Source: Candidatus Methanophagales archaeon (GTDB lineage: Archaea; Halobacteriota; Syntropharchaeia; Alkanophagales; Methanospirareceae). From it: a stretch of 33,468 bases of DNA. The position numbers were made by a program, and so were the translations under genes. The stretch spans positions 1 through 33,468 of the forward strand of contig JAUVZJ010000019.1 in NCBI GenBank assembly GCA_030602585.1, written 5' to 3'. Within the stretch, counting starts at the first letter, position 1. Each line of letters starts with the position of its first letter. Below are positions 1 through 7,579 of this stretch, one piece after another. Under the pieces are notes generated by a model. The model saw only the letters and a program-made list of their open reading frames with translations. It searched no databases and was not told the origin of the DNA.

Positions 1-110
1 TTGCAGATGTGGAAAAAAACGTATTGGCAAACTCTGATGAGCCTGACAACGAACATCTTCAAAATAGAATCGCTAATTATCTTCACACTGAATACCCTAA
101 GAAAATATAA
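1..110 (+). CDS. C-terminal tail of an unrecognised protein (5' end outside window)
   Basis: Frame 3 is open from the left edge (first full codon at 3) and ends with TAA at 108-110. The visible 35 residues are hydrophilic and of ordinary protein composition, ending HLQNRIANYLHTEYPKKI. No family can be named from so short a tail. It runs into the 3' end of the minus-strand YaaA-like gene and overlaps it by 14 bases. That supports the view that the YaaA-like gene was cut by a rearrangement. It could also be a chance open frame. Confidence 0.4.
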   Translation, partial: ADVEKNVLANSDEPDNEHLQNRIANYLHTEYPKKI

Positions 111-486
111 CATAATATTTATGGGGGGTTCTACTTAACAACCCATACAACGCCGAGACTATTACTAAATCCAAGTTTTGAGTTTTCCCTATTTTCTCCC
201 AAGAACTAGAATAAATTTGACGATAAATTTGTGAATGCATCCCGGTATATCTTTTATACGCTTCCATGTAGTTTATGGTGCCGTCATTAGGATACCCAAC
301 ATCTTGTCCAAACGAGATAGAGAAATACTCAAACAATTTTCTTCTCAAGCCTAATAAATTCTCTCTTGATGAAGCGGTTAAATAATTGATGATAGAACTC
401 TTTGTGCTGTATTCTGTTATTCCTCCTTCTTCTCTTTTAGATCTACTACACGGAATCAATATAAGAACTCTTTTCACTATACTCAC
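97..486 (-). CDS. YaaA/DUF6884-like protein, C-terminally truncated
   Basis: The 129-residue product begins with the strand-plus-cysteine motif LILIPCSRSK (residues 8-17) and has GTINYMEAYKRYTGMHSQIY near residues 69-88 and VIVSALYGLL near 108-117. These match the YaaA/DUF6884 group, in which the Cys motif and the SAxYGL motif lie on one Rossmann-like core. Family members normally continue past SALYGLL with a Glu-Pro-rich turn and more helices. Here only 12 unrelated-looking residues follow before the stop, so the C-terminus seems lost. The start ATG overlaps the stop of the upstream nuclease-like gene by 4 bases (ATGA), implying co-transcription and translational coupling. Some YaaA proteins bind DNA and protect against peroxide. 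The role of this archaeal branch is unknown, and it may be a pseudogene. Confidence 0.55.
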   Translation of the reverse strand: MSIVKRVLILIPCSRSKREEGGITEYSTKSSIINYLTASSRENLLGLRRKLFEYFSISFGQDVGYPNDGTINYMEAYKRYTGMHSQIYRQIYSSSWEKIGKTQNLDLVIVSALYGLLSRTPHKYYVIFS

Positions 487-938
487 CTCGCTCTTATTTT
501 TGGCTCAATATTTCTCAGAAATGCTCTAACATCTTTAGGGGGTATCACCTCAACAGACTCATCATCTCGGACTAAGATAATATGAACGTTAAGTACTTCA
601 AAAACTAAGGATTTTGAATATTTCTTAAGAATGAGCCTATAAGAAAGCTTTGCCCCCTGTTCAGTCCTTCTGAAAGGTATACAAATGGCATACTTTGTTT
701 CGTTGTTTAGTGTGGTGATGCTTTTTAGAATCTGACCCATGCTAGTATCAAAATTTACATTATATTGTGCAGTATATCTATCGTAGTCCCCCTTCACTTC
801 TATAATCCATTCTTCATTTCCCTTTTTAGCTATTAAATCAACTTTATTTCCAGAATTTATTTGTGTATTTTCTAATACTTCAAATCTTCTGCCTTTAAGC
901 CAGTTCTTCATTATTTCTTGCACCTCATCTTCTCTCAT
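483..938 (-). CDS. small PD-(D/E)XK nuclease-like protein
   Basis: This 151-residue protein has a nuclease-fold signature near the N-terminus: KVDLIAKKG with Asp34, then WIIEVKGD with Glu47 and Lys49, after a helix containing Glu5. That spacing (D, 12 residues, E-x-K) is typical of restriction-endonuclease-like and Holliday-junction-resolvase-like domains. MGQILKSI (67-74) resembles the helix that follows the active site. A strong GGAGGTAAC ribosome binding site precedes ATG 938. It is the first gene of a two-gene unit with the YaaA-like protein. A role as a restriction or defence nuclease is inferred from the fold signature; no specific family was recognised. Confidence 0.6.
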   Translation of the reverse strand: MREDEVQEIMKNWLKGRRFEVLENTQINSGNKVDLIAKKGNEEWIIEVKGDYDRYTAQYNVNFDTSMGQILKSITTLNNETKYAICIPFRRTEQGAKLSYRLILKKYSKSLVFEVLNVHIILVRDDESVEVIPPKDVRAFLRNIEPKIRAR

Positions 939-990
939 TGTTACCTCCTATTACCTTTCTTTTAACGTATCTATTTAAGACGATAAATCT

Positions 991-1007
991 ATCTTTTCAA
1001 AAAAGAT
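991..1007 (-). terminator. inverted repeat at the end of the metabolic operon
   Basis: ATCTTTT and AAAAGAT form a 7-bp stem with a 3-base loop overlapping the MfnE stop codon. On the minus strand it includes a run of six T. It sits where the 7.4-1.0 kb operon should end, so it may help termination, but the stem is pure A-T apart from one pair and weak. Confidence 0.25.
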
Positions 1008-1641
1008 TGCAAGAAAGTTTTGTGCACACCGTTTCTTTTCCTTCGATTACTTCTATTATCCGCTCTGTGAAGTTGCCATTTACAATCACGCAACACATCT
1101 TATTCCGCATTAAAAATCCCGGCAGTTCTGCGTCAACACACCCCTTATCCCCTTTCTCAATCATTTCTTTCGCATGAATCCGTTCTATCAAAAGCCCTTC
1201 TTCATCCAGTATTCCATCCACATCAGTCAGTTTTATGAATGTCTTTTCACCCAATTTATTTGCAACAAACGCAGCTATCGTGTCTGATGTGACATCCCAT
1301 GTATGTGGTAAACAATCATCTGCTTTCAGGATTTTATAAGGTAGTAATATGCACATATGCCCCGCATTGCTTAGTTCCTCCAAGCTTTCAATTAGGGGCG
1401 CAGTTTCTCCATCTGCTAAGAAAAAACCGTATTGGTGCATTGCAAGAACAGCCATCCAGTGCGCCGCATCCTCTGAGATAGCCATCCTCTCTGAGAGTTT
1501 CTTTATCACTTCTACAAAAGGTCCACCGCCGGGTATAATAATGAAAGAAAGTGCCTTCTTCTCTGCATAATTTCTAAGAAAATGCATAATTTCTCTTCCT
1601 TTAGCCATTAAGCTGCCGCCAAATTTTATTATTAGTTTCAT
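997..1641 (-). CDS. mfnE: amino-acid-kinase family protein, MfnE-like (methanofuran biosynthesis)
   Basis: This 214-residue protein of the amino acid kinase fold starts MKLIIKFGGSL, has the phosphate loop IIPGGGPF (35-42) and the MfnE-like segment LPHTWDVTSDTIAAFVA (about 109-125), then KLTDVDGI. MfnE phosphorylates [5-(aminomethyl)furan-3-yl]methyl phosphate to the diphosphate in methanofuran synthesis, using ATP in the cytosol. The short length and the HTWDVTSD motif separate it from aspartokinase, acetylglutamate kinase and UMP kinase. Its ATG overlaps the MetE-like stop by 4 bases (ATGA), so it is translationally coupled as the last gene of the operon. Methanofuran synthesis points to an archaeon with C1 metabolism. 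An isopentenyl-phosphate-type kinase is less likely. Confidence 0.75.
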   Translation of the reverse strand: MKLIIKFGGSLMAKGREIMHFLRNYAEKKALSFIIIPGGGPFVEVIKKLSERMAISEDAAHWMAVLAMHQYGFFLADGETAPLIESLEELSNAGHMCILLPYKILKADDCLPHTWDVTSDTIAAFVANKLGEKTFIKLTDVDGILDEEGLLIERIHAKEMIEKGDKGCVDAELPGFLMRNKMCCVIVNGNFTERIIEVIEGKETVCTKLSCNLF

Positions 1642-2669
1642 CTATCGCTATAATATCCCTTTATCCCCACAGACGTATTTTTCAAAACCAGATTTGCCAG
1701 TTCCTGATTGGGAAAAGAGCCTAATCCGCAGTCTGGTCCCACATATTTTATTCGTTCTTCAAAAAGGGAATATGCCTTCTCCAGCCGCTTCTTTACTTTA
1801 TCAGGGCTGTTATATTCATTAACTATAGTCTCCAAAACGCCCTTATCCCTAAATGCGCTTGTATGATGTATTTCATCGTATTCTGCAGCCATGCTGAGTA
1901 TATCAGTTCTTGAAACGCCGATGCGTAGGAATTTATCGTATTTATCAAGTTGTTTTTTATCTATCAGCGTTAATAGCGAAGGATTAGCCGCAGATTCCAG
2001 CCCTATCACCTTTATCCCTTCCGCCTGGCACACGGTCTCGTAAAAAATAGGAGAATGAAGGTGTATTTGTGTATCAACGCCCTTTCGGAACGCAAATTCA
2101 GAGGCGAGCTCAAGTGCCGTAACTATGCCTTCCTCTTCTATACGCGGGTCTAATCCCATGCTTGGCTCGTCTATTGATGCGCATTTCACTTCGTAATTCG
2201 TCGCTTCTTCTACCGCATGCTTTATAAACCTTCCTATGGATTTCGCTATGTTCGATAACACGTCAATATACACGGGAGGCGGAAACATGTTATAATAGAG
2301 CTCTATTGGACCGGTAACGCAAATCCGGATACACAATTTTTCTCCTTTCTTTTCCTTATACTCCTTTGCCATCTCCTCTAAAGCAGCCAGTTCGAGTATC
2401 CTCGCCTCTTCTTCTTTTATAAGCAGTGGCGCTTCTGTTCTCCCATTGTCCATGATAGGCTCGCTAAACTGCGTGATCATGTTCTGAAATTGCGGATAAG
2501 TGGGGACTTCAACACCTGCGTTTATTTTCTGCCACATTGCTTCTTTTATTATTTCGTAGAGCTTATTTTTGTAGGGTTCAGGATCAGCAAAGGCTTCTTT
2601 TAGCCATTCCTTTGTTATTCCTTCGGGCAATGGATAACTCCCGATGTCGTCGAATAGTGCTTTTTTCAT
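1638..2669 (-). CDS. core MetE-like cobalamin-independent methionine synthase / methyltransferase
   Basis: The 343-residue protein corresponds to the catalytic (C-terminal) TIM barrel of MetE alone, the archaeal core-MetE form. It opens with DDIGSYPLP. Candidate zinc ligands are His203 and His205 in QIHLHSP, Glu225 in VIGLES and Cys314 in GPDCGLGSFP. MetE usually has His-x-Cys at the first site, so His-x-His is a variation. CASIDEPSMGL (163-173) is the conserved acidic strand. Core MetEs move a methyl group to homocysteine, in archaea probably from a corrinoid protein rather than from polyglutamyl folate; the donor here is unknown. A GAGGA site lies upstream of ATG 2669, 66 bases after the GltB-like gene, and the stop overlaps the MfnE start. 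Confidence 0.7.
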   Translation of the reverse strand: MKKALFDDIGSYPLPEGITKEWLKEAFADPEPYKNKLYEIIKEAMWQKINAGVEVPTYPQFQNMITQFSEPIMDNGRTEAPLLIKEEEARILELAALEEMAKEYKEKKGEKLCIRICVTGPIELYYNMFPPPVYIDVLSNIAKSIGRFIKHAVEEATNYEVKCASIDEPSMGLDPRIEEEGIVTALELASEFAFRKGVDTQIHLHSPIFYETVCQAEGIKVIGLESAANPSLLTLIDKKQLDKYDKFLRIGVSRTDILSMAAEYDEIHHTSAFRDKGVLETIVNEYNSPDKVKKRLEKAYSLFEERIKYVGPDCGLGSFPNQELANLVLKNTSVGIKGYYSDR

Positions 2670-2735
2670 TCTTATTCCTCTTCAGATACCACTTATCTTT
2701 TTGTAATTAAGAAAAACTATTTCACGACACCAGAA

Positions 2736-4319
2736 TTAGCTATCCAGTATCCTATTCACCACCTCTTTATCTACATCCATCACATAAGATATACCACTAA
2801 TTTCTGCTGATTCTTTAGTCAATGCCGCTATGTCATCGCGAGTGATGTATTCCAATGCGAACTTACGACTGCCGCACATCAACTGACGCTGACCCTGAGC
2901 AAGTCTTTGCAAGTATGTATAAAGACCTATTGCACCTGCAGGAATCTCATCGAATCTCTTACCAAACTTCCTCTTCAATTCTGGTGCACTAACGAATATC
3001 TCCTCTATGGTATCGCCAAATTGCTTGATGTATATGGGCTCCTCTTCCTCCCCGGCGATGCATTTACCAATGGTCTTTCCCACCATAGCAGCAGCAAGTG
3101 GTGCTCTTGCCATTCCTACGAGCTTGAAATATGGAGCGCCGAGTGCCAGTCCTTTAAATATCTGGTCTTCAAGCGTAAATCCTCCGGCTATCGCAACGTC
3201 AGGAACGAACTCGCCTCTCTGTGCAAGCCTGTCGAGATACTTGTAGAGCAGAGAATAAATCTCTATCGGAGGTATGCCCCACTCGTTCATCATTCGCCAG
3301 GGACTCATGCCCGTCCCGCCGCCAGCAGCATCCACCGTCAGGAGATCAATTTCCGCCTTCGACCCGAATTTTACCGCCCTTGCTAAATCCGCGGGTCGGT
3401 ATGCGCCTGTTTTTAAGAATATATACTTTGCACCGAAGTCTCGAAGTTCTTTAACACGATTTAAGAAACTCTCTTCCGTTACCATTCCAACTCGAGAGTG
3501 TCGCTCAAACTCTTTGAACGCACCTCCTTCAAACGTTTCGATTACATTTTTATCCGTTGGGTCCGGGAGGACGATGTATCCTCTTTTCTTCAATAGCTGC
3601 GCCTTCTGCAAGTCACCGATTTTTACTTCGCCGCCAATATCCTTTGCTCCCTGTCCCCATTTCAGTTCCACCGTATCCACTCCCAACTCCGAGATGGCAT
3701 GCTCCTGAACGCCCAGTCTTGTGTCCTCGACATTGGCTTGAACAATTATTGCCCCGTAACCATCCTGCTGCCACTCCTTGTATAACCCTACCCGCCATTC
3801 CAGATCTTCCGAGTGCACCACTTTCCCGTTGACAATTTCTGATTTCGCGTCCATGCCGCATACGTTTTCGCCGATAGTTAGTGGTATCCCCGCTATCGCC
3901 GCGCCTATCGCCAGTCCCTCCCAGTTGCTCTTTGCAACCGCAGTCGAGCCAAGACCCGGGATAATCAGAGGAAGCTTCACTTTTAGCCCTTTATCCCTGC
4001 CTATCCTTCGCTCCAAATTCACGTTTGGAAAGATAGCTTTATCGCTGTCCGCCTCTATTCCTTCAGCACCAACCGCAGTGCCTAAGATGGTGAAGTGGGA
4101 TAGGTCAACCGGATATATTTTCTCCGCCGCAGCCGTAATGATGCCGAACGGCTGTGGATATATAACCTCGCCTCCTCTGTATGCGGACTTCCCTATCTCG
4201 CACATTCCTATACAGCCATCTACGCATGTTGCGCACATTCCACTCAAACTGCATATCGCTCCTTCCGTCCTGTTCTTCGTCAGCGTTGCCGCAGACGCAT
4301 TGATTTTCGTCATAGACAT
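2736..4319 (-). CDS. archaeal-type FMN-binding glutamate synthase-like protein (GltB domain)
   Basis: The 527-residue protein matches the FMN/iron-sulfur barrel domain of the large glutamate synthase subunit. It has IIPGLGSTAVAKSNWEGLA near 120-138, VELKWGQGAKDIGG near 219-232, DAAGGGTGMSPWRMM near 330-344 and IAGGFTLEDQIFKGLALGAPY near 377-397. Five cysteines crowd the N-terminus (23, 29, 32, 36, 40), probably an added iron-sulfur site. There is no N-terminal glutaminase, so ammonia or a partner amidotransferase would supply nitrogen, or the enzyme may be a different FMN oxidoreductase. It starts 6 bases after an iron-sulfur subunit, with GGAGGGGG as ribosome site, and sits downstream of NuoE/F-like genes. 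This suggests NAD(P)H-fed electrons reach its FMN. True glutamate synthase activity is inferred only. Confidence 0.75.
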   Translation of the reverse strand: MSMTKINASAATLTKNRTEGAICSLSGMCATCVDGCIGMCEIGKSAYRGGEVIYPQPFGIITAAAEKIYPVDLSHFTILGTAVGAEGIEADSDKAIFPNVNLERRIGRDKGLKVKLPLIIPGLGSTAVAKSNWEGLAIGAAIAGIPLTIGENVCGMDAKSEIVNGKVVHSEDLEWRVGLYKEWQQDGYGAIIVQANVEDTRLGVQEHAISELGVDTVELKWGQGAKDIGGEVKIGDLQKAQLLKKRGYIVLPDPTDKNVIETFEGGAFKEFERHSRVGMVTEESFLNRVKELRDFGAKYIFLKTGAYRPADLARAVKFGSKAEIDLLTVDAAGGGTGMSPWRMMNEWGIPPIEIYSLLYKYLDRLAQRGEFVPDVAIAGGFTLEDQIFKGLALGAPYFKLVGMARAPLAAAMVGKTIGKCIAGEEEEPIYIKQFGDTIEEIFVSAPELKRKFGKRFDEIPAGAIGLYTYLQRLAQGQRQLMCGSRKFALEYITRDDIAALTKESAEISGISYVMDVDKEVVNRILDS

Positions 4320-4325
4320 CTTTTT

Positions 4326-5057
4326 CTATTCCCCCTCCTTTCTTTCTTTCCCGTAACCGCTTTTCTTCTTTAAAGATGAAGATTTGACTTTGAAACACCA
4401 TCCACAGGTATCCAGATAACACATAACGTCTTCGTTGTCCTGCAGGCAAACCGGCTCGACGTTCATGCATGCGCCACATACAACGTTCGGAGGTTCTGGT
4501 CCCTGGCATCTTAGCTGGCATACAGGGCAGATATACATACACGCGCCACAGTTGCGACACACCTCAGATTTTATGTCAAAAGGCGGGGTTACCCTGCGCT
4601 CTTTTCCACGACCCGCAAAACCTATCGCCTTCGCTCCCATCTGTTCAGCGCACATCCTGACGCACAAACCACAGAGGATGCAATTTTCATTCTTTACCTT
4701 GAACCTGACTCTTTGCACACCCATCTTCGCCGCTAAATCCTGTAACGTCTTGGAACTCGGACACCTTGCCAGCAATAACTCAACCAGCATCTTCCTCGCT
4801 CTAATTACTCTTTCGGAATGTGTTCGCACCACTAATCCGTCCTCAACCGGATAGTTACAGGAAGTTACCAATTTTGCCCTTTCTCCTTTCCCTATTTCCA
4901 CTACACAAAGGCGGCAAATACCCCCTGGACTTAGACCATCATGATAACAAAGCGCGGGTATGTCTATCCCGTAGAACCTGCAAGCTTCCAGAATGCTCCA
5001 GTAGTCTTCTACTTGCGTTACTATACCGTTAATAGTCATCTTTTTCATCTTTTTCAC
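4326..5057 (-). CDS. NuoG/HndD N-terminus-like iron-sulfur electron-transfer subunit
   Basis: The frame begins at GTG 5057, but ATG 5048 is better placed 5 bases after GAGGTG, giving about 240 residues. Numbered from the GTG, it has a plant-type [2Fe-2S] domain (Cys37, 48, 51, 67), a degenerate copy of the NuoG His-Cys cluster region (only Cys99), and two [4Fe-4S] sites (Cys126/129/132/136 and Cys167/170/173/177). A tail with eight more cysteines follows (180, 184, 194, 197, 204, 213, 218, 221). Nothing resembling the H-cluster of [FeFe]-hydrogenase or a molybdopterin domain is present. It should be a soluble wire between the NuoF-like flavoprotein and the GltB-like enzyme. It begins just after the NuoF-like stop. 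Confidence 0.75.
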   Translation of the reverse strand: MKKMKKMTINGIVTQVEDYWSILEACRFYGIDIPALCYHDGLSPGGICRLCVVEIGKGERAKLVTSCNYPVEDGLVVRTHSERVIRARKMLVELLLARCPSSKTLQDLAAKMGVQRVRFKVKNENCILCGLCVRMCAEQMGAKAIGFAGRGKERRVTPPFDIKSEVCRNCGACMYICPVCQLRCQGPEPPNVVCGACMNVEPVCLQDNEDVMCYLDTCGWCFKVKSSSLKKKSGYGKERKEGE

Positions 5058-5058
5058 C

Positions 5059-6918
5059 TCATCGTATGATTACCGCATCGAATTTGCAGGTGTCATAGCA
5101 TATCCCGCATTTACTGCATTTTTCCGTGTTTAATGTATGCACTACCTCCTTCTCTCCACTAATTGCTCCCTCCGGGCATGCTTTGAGACATGCAAGACAA
5201 CCTGTGCACTTTTCTCCATCAATGTAATATTCTATTAGCGCTTTGCAGACATGAGCGGGACATTTCTTCTCTTCTATATGCGCATCATATTCATCCCTGA
5301 AATACTGTATAGTGGTTAAAACAGGATTTGGTGCGGTTCTCCCCAATGCGCACATAGAAGTATCTTTCATCACGACTGACAACTCCTCCAGCAACTCTAT
5401 ATCTCCTTCCTTTCCTACCCCTTCACAAATATCAGTAAGTATTTCACTCATTCTTTCCAATCCTTCCCTGCAAGGAACGCATTTTCCACATGATTCATCC
5501 ACGAGGAAATCAGTGAAATATTTGGCAACGTCCACCATGCAGGTATCCTCGTCCATCACTATCATTCCACCAGAACCCATCATGGACCCCAGCTTCGTCA
5601 ATTCGTCAAAATCCACCGGTGTATCAATGAAGCTTTCTGGAATGCACCCCCCAGACGGACCACCGGTCTGTACCGCTTTGAACTTTTTGTTACTAGGTAT
5701 GCCTCCGCCAATATTATAAATTATCTCCCGCAGCGTAATGCCCATAGGAACTTCCACGAGACCCGTATTATTCACTTTACCCACCAGCGAAAAAATCTTG
5801 GTCCCCTTGCTCCCCTCTGTTCCAATGGAATTGAACCAATCGGCGCCCTTATTTATAATGAGCGGAACATTAGCCCATGTTTCTACATTGTTTAGATTTG
5901 TAGGTTTGTTCCATAACCCCTTCACAGAGGTATGGATATATTTTGGTTTCGGTGCTCCTACTTTGCCTTCCAATGAGGACATGAGAGCGCTGGACTCACC
6001 GGAAACAAAAGCGCCCGCACCACGGAAGATCTTAACGTCAAAATCAAAACCAGAACCCATGATGTCCCTTCCCAGAAGCCCATAATCTCTCGCTTGCTCA
6101 ATGGCTATGCTCGTATTCTCCACAGCCAGTGGATACTCTTCTCTTACATAGATATATCCTTCACATGCTCCAATGGCATACGCACCAATAATAAGTCCTT
6201 CGATGACGCTGTGTGGATTCCCCTCCATAAGAGCCCGGTCCATAAACGCTCCGGGGTCTCCCTCGTCACAATTGACAATAACATATTTGGGTTCACCGGG
6301 CGCATTGCGTGTAGTCCCCCATTTTCTCCCCGCTGGAAAACCACCGCCGCCACGACCACGAAGATTCGCGCTCTTGACTTCTTCGATTACTTCCTCAGGC
6401 GACATTTCGGATAATACTTTCGCTAAAGCGCTATAGCCACCAGGAGCAATGTAATCTTCGATCTTTTTAGGATCAATATTGATATTATCTCCGATCAGGA
6501 GCCGCATCTGATTTTTATAGAACGGTATTTCATCCTCATAGATTGCTTTTTCATTAGTGATGGGGTCGGTATAGAATAAACGCTCGACAGGTTCCTTTTC
6601 TATTAACGTTTTTTCCACTATTTCCGGCACGTCGCCTGGCTGTACCTGTAGATAATAAAATCCTTCGGGATAAATGACAACAATAGTTCCTTTTTCACAA
6701 AACCCGGGGCAGCCAGTCTCCCTAATCTCCACCGTGTTTTCCAACCCCTGTTTTTTAAGTTCTTCTTTAAAACTCGTGATAACTTTTTGAGCACCCAGAG
6801 CGAGACAGCCTGTACCAGCGCATATTGCAACTCGTGTCTTTTGCAGGTCTCTTTTAGCCAATATCTCCTGCCTGAGCTTTTCCAAATCCGAGTGTGATTT
6901 TATCCTTCTCCTATTCAT
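5059..6918 (-). CDS. NuoF/HndC-like NAD(P)H-binding FMN iron-sulfur flavoprotein
   Basis: The 619-residue protein has three parts. An N-terminal thioredoxin-like [2Fe-2S] domain carries Cys33, 38, 70 and 74. A NuoF core follows with RGRGGGGFPAGRKW (about 187-200, FMN/NADH site) and CDEGDPGAFMDRALMEGNPH. It is completed by an SLBB segment and the N3-type [4Fe-4S] motif CGKCVPCREG (about 473-482) with a later Cys in CALGRTAPNP. The C-terminus is a two-cluster ferredoxin: CTGCLACLKACP and CSKCGICYDTCK (from about 601). This architecture is that of the diaphorase subunit of NAD(P)-reducing or bifurcating hydrogenases (HndC/HydB). ATG 6918 overlaps the NuoE-like stop by 4 bases. NADH versus NADPH preference cannot be read here. 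Confidence 0.85.
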   Translation of the reverse strand: MNRRRIKSHSDLEKLRQEILAKRDLQKTRVAICAGTGCLALGAQKVITSFKEELKKQGLENTVEIRETGCPGFCEKGTIVVIYPEGFYYLQVQPGDVPEIVEKTLIEKEPVERLFYTDPITNEKAIYEDEIPFYKNQMRLLIGDNINIDPKKIEDYIAPGGYSALAKVLSEMSPEEVIEEVKSANLRGRGGGGFPAGRKWGTTRNAPGEPKYVIVNCDEGDPGAFMDRALMEGNPHSVIEGLIIGAYAIGACEGYIYVREEYPLAVENTSIAIEQARDYGLLGRDIMGSGFDFDVKIFRGAGAFVSGESSALMSSLEGKVGAPKPKYIHTSVKGLWNKPTNLNNVETWANVPLIINKGADWFNSIGTEGSKGTKIFSLVGKVNNTGLVEVPMGITLREIIYNIGGGIPSNKKFKAVQTGGPSGGCIPESFIDTPVDFDELTKLGSMMGSGGMIVMDEDTCMVDVAKYFTDFLVDESCGKCVPCREGLERMSEILTDICEGVGKEGDIELLEELSVVMKDTSMCALGRTAPNPVLTTIQYFRDEYDAHIEEKKCPAHVCKALIEYYIDGEKCTGCLACLKACPEGAISGEKEVVHTLNTEKCSKCGICYDTCKFDAVIIR

Positions 6919-7412
6919 GATTTTTCCTCCTTGATCGAAGTAGAAGAACTCGAGCTTGTGTGTCCATACTTACGGAGTATCCTCTCTACCTTTACCGGTG
7001 GCAAGTTACCGTAATATTCATTATCTACCACCATCACGGGTCCTAACGCACAACAGCCCAGACAGTTAACACTCTCTACTGTAAATTCATAATCGGCAGT
7101 TGTTTCATCGGCTTTGATGTCCAGAATACGTTCCGCGGTCTCTAAGATTCTCGGTCCTCCTCGCACGTGGCATGCGGTGCCGAGACATACTCTAACTAAA
7201 TGCTTTCCTCTTGGTTTCAGACTGAAAGATTTGTAAAATGTGGCTATGCCAAAAACTTCGATTAAAGGAACGTGCAATCTTTTAGCGATATGCCTGAGTG
7301 CATCAGGAGGCAACCAATTGTACTCGGCCTGGACGTCCTGCAATATAGTGATTAATTCCGATTTATCTGTTCCATGACATCCTATTATTTCATCTATTTT
7401 ATCTTCGTCCAT
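6915..7412 (-). CDS. NuoE/HndA-like [2Fe-2S] subunit
   Basis: The 165-residue protein has an N-terminal helical region (LQDVQAEYNWLPPDALRHIA, 25-44) and the thioredoxin-like [2Fe-2S] domain with CLGTACHVRGG (Cys76, Cys81) and CLGCCALGP (Cys117, Cys121), the C-x4-C...C-x3-C pattern of NuoE. The last 20 residues are a Ser-rich tail. It is the first gene of the minus-strand operon and is coupled to the NuoF-like gene by ATGA. It should bind NuoF and pass electrons to or from its FMN. A complete respiratory complex I is not implied, because no membrane or quinone-site subunits are nearby. Confidence 0.85.
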   Translation of the reverse strand: MDEDKIDEIIGCHGTDKSELITILQDVQAEYNWLPPDALRHIAKRLHVPLIEVFGIATFYKSFSLKPRGKHLVRVCLGTACHVRGGPRILETAERILDIKADETTADYEFTVESVNCLGCCALGPVMVVDNEYYGNLPPVKVERILRKYGHTSSSSSTSIKEEKS

Positions 7413-7441
7413 TTATCTATCTTATCCCATCTCACCACTAT

Positions 7442-7450
7442 TATTAAAAA
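7442..7450 (-). promoter_or_regulatory. possible TATA box of the NuoE-first operon
   Basis: On the minus strand TTTTTAATA lies about 30-38 bases before ATG 7412. This is a fitting distance for an archaeal promoter with a short leader. No clear ribosome binding site precedes this start, consistent with a leaderless transcript. Confidence 0.3.
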
Positions 7451-7524
7451 CTTCCTATTTTTATCAGCAATATTTCTCCTTATTCTCTAACCTAAGGTAG
7501 TATTAAAAGACTATTTGAGAATTT

Positions 7525-7541
7525 TTCATAAAAATTATGAA
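7525..7541. promoter_or_regulatory. 17-bp palindrome, probable operator of the RHH regulator
   Basis: TTCATAA-AAA-TTATGAA is a perfect 7+7 inverted repeat ending 3 bases before the TATA box of the gene at 7580. Ribbon-helix-helix dimers bind short palindromes and often repress their own genes, so autoregulation is likely. It lies in the divergent region shared with the metabolic operon and could affect both. Confidence 0.4.
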
Positions 7542-7544
7542 GAA

Positions 7545-7553
7545 AAATATATA
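7545..7553 (+). promoter_or_regulatory. TATA box of the RHH regulator gene
   Basis: AAATATATA within an A-rich stretch lies 27-35 bases before ATG 7580. That places the transcription start at or very near the start codon, a typical archaeal short-leader arrangement. Confidence 0.45.
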
Positions 7554-7579
7554 CACAAAACAAATGGATTAATGATGAA

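Noticed and set aside
2907-4356. Several + strand open frames opposite the GltB-like gene
   Set aside because: They are antisense to a strongly conserved gene, lack ribosome sites and have no protein-like motifs.
4326-6918. [FeFe]-hydrogenase or complex I
   Set aside because: No H-cluster motifs, no NiFe subunit, and no membrane or quinone-binding subunits are present. Only the diaphorase-type modules are.
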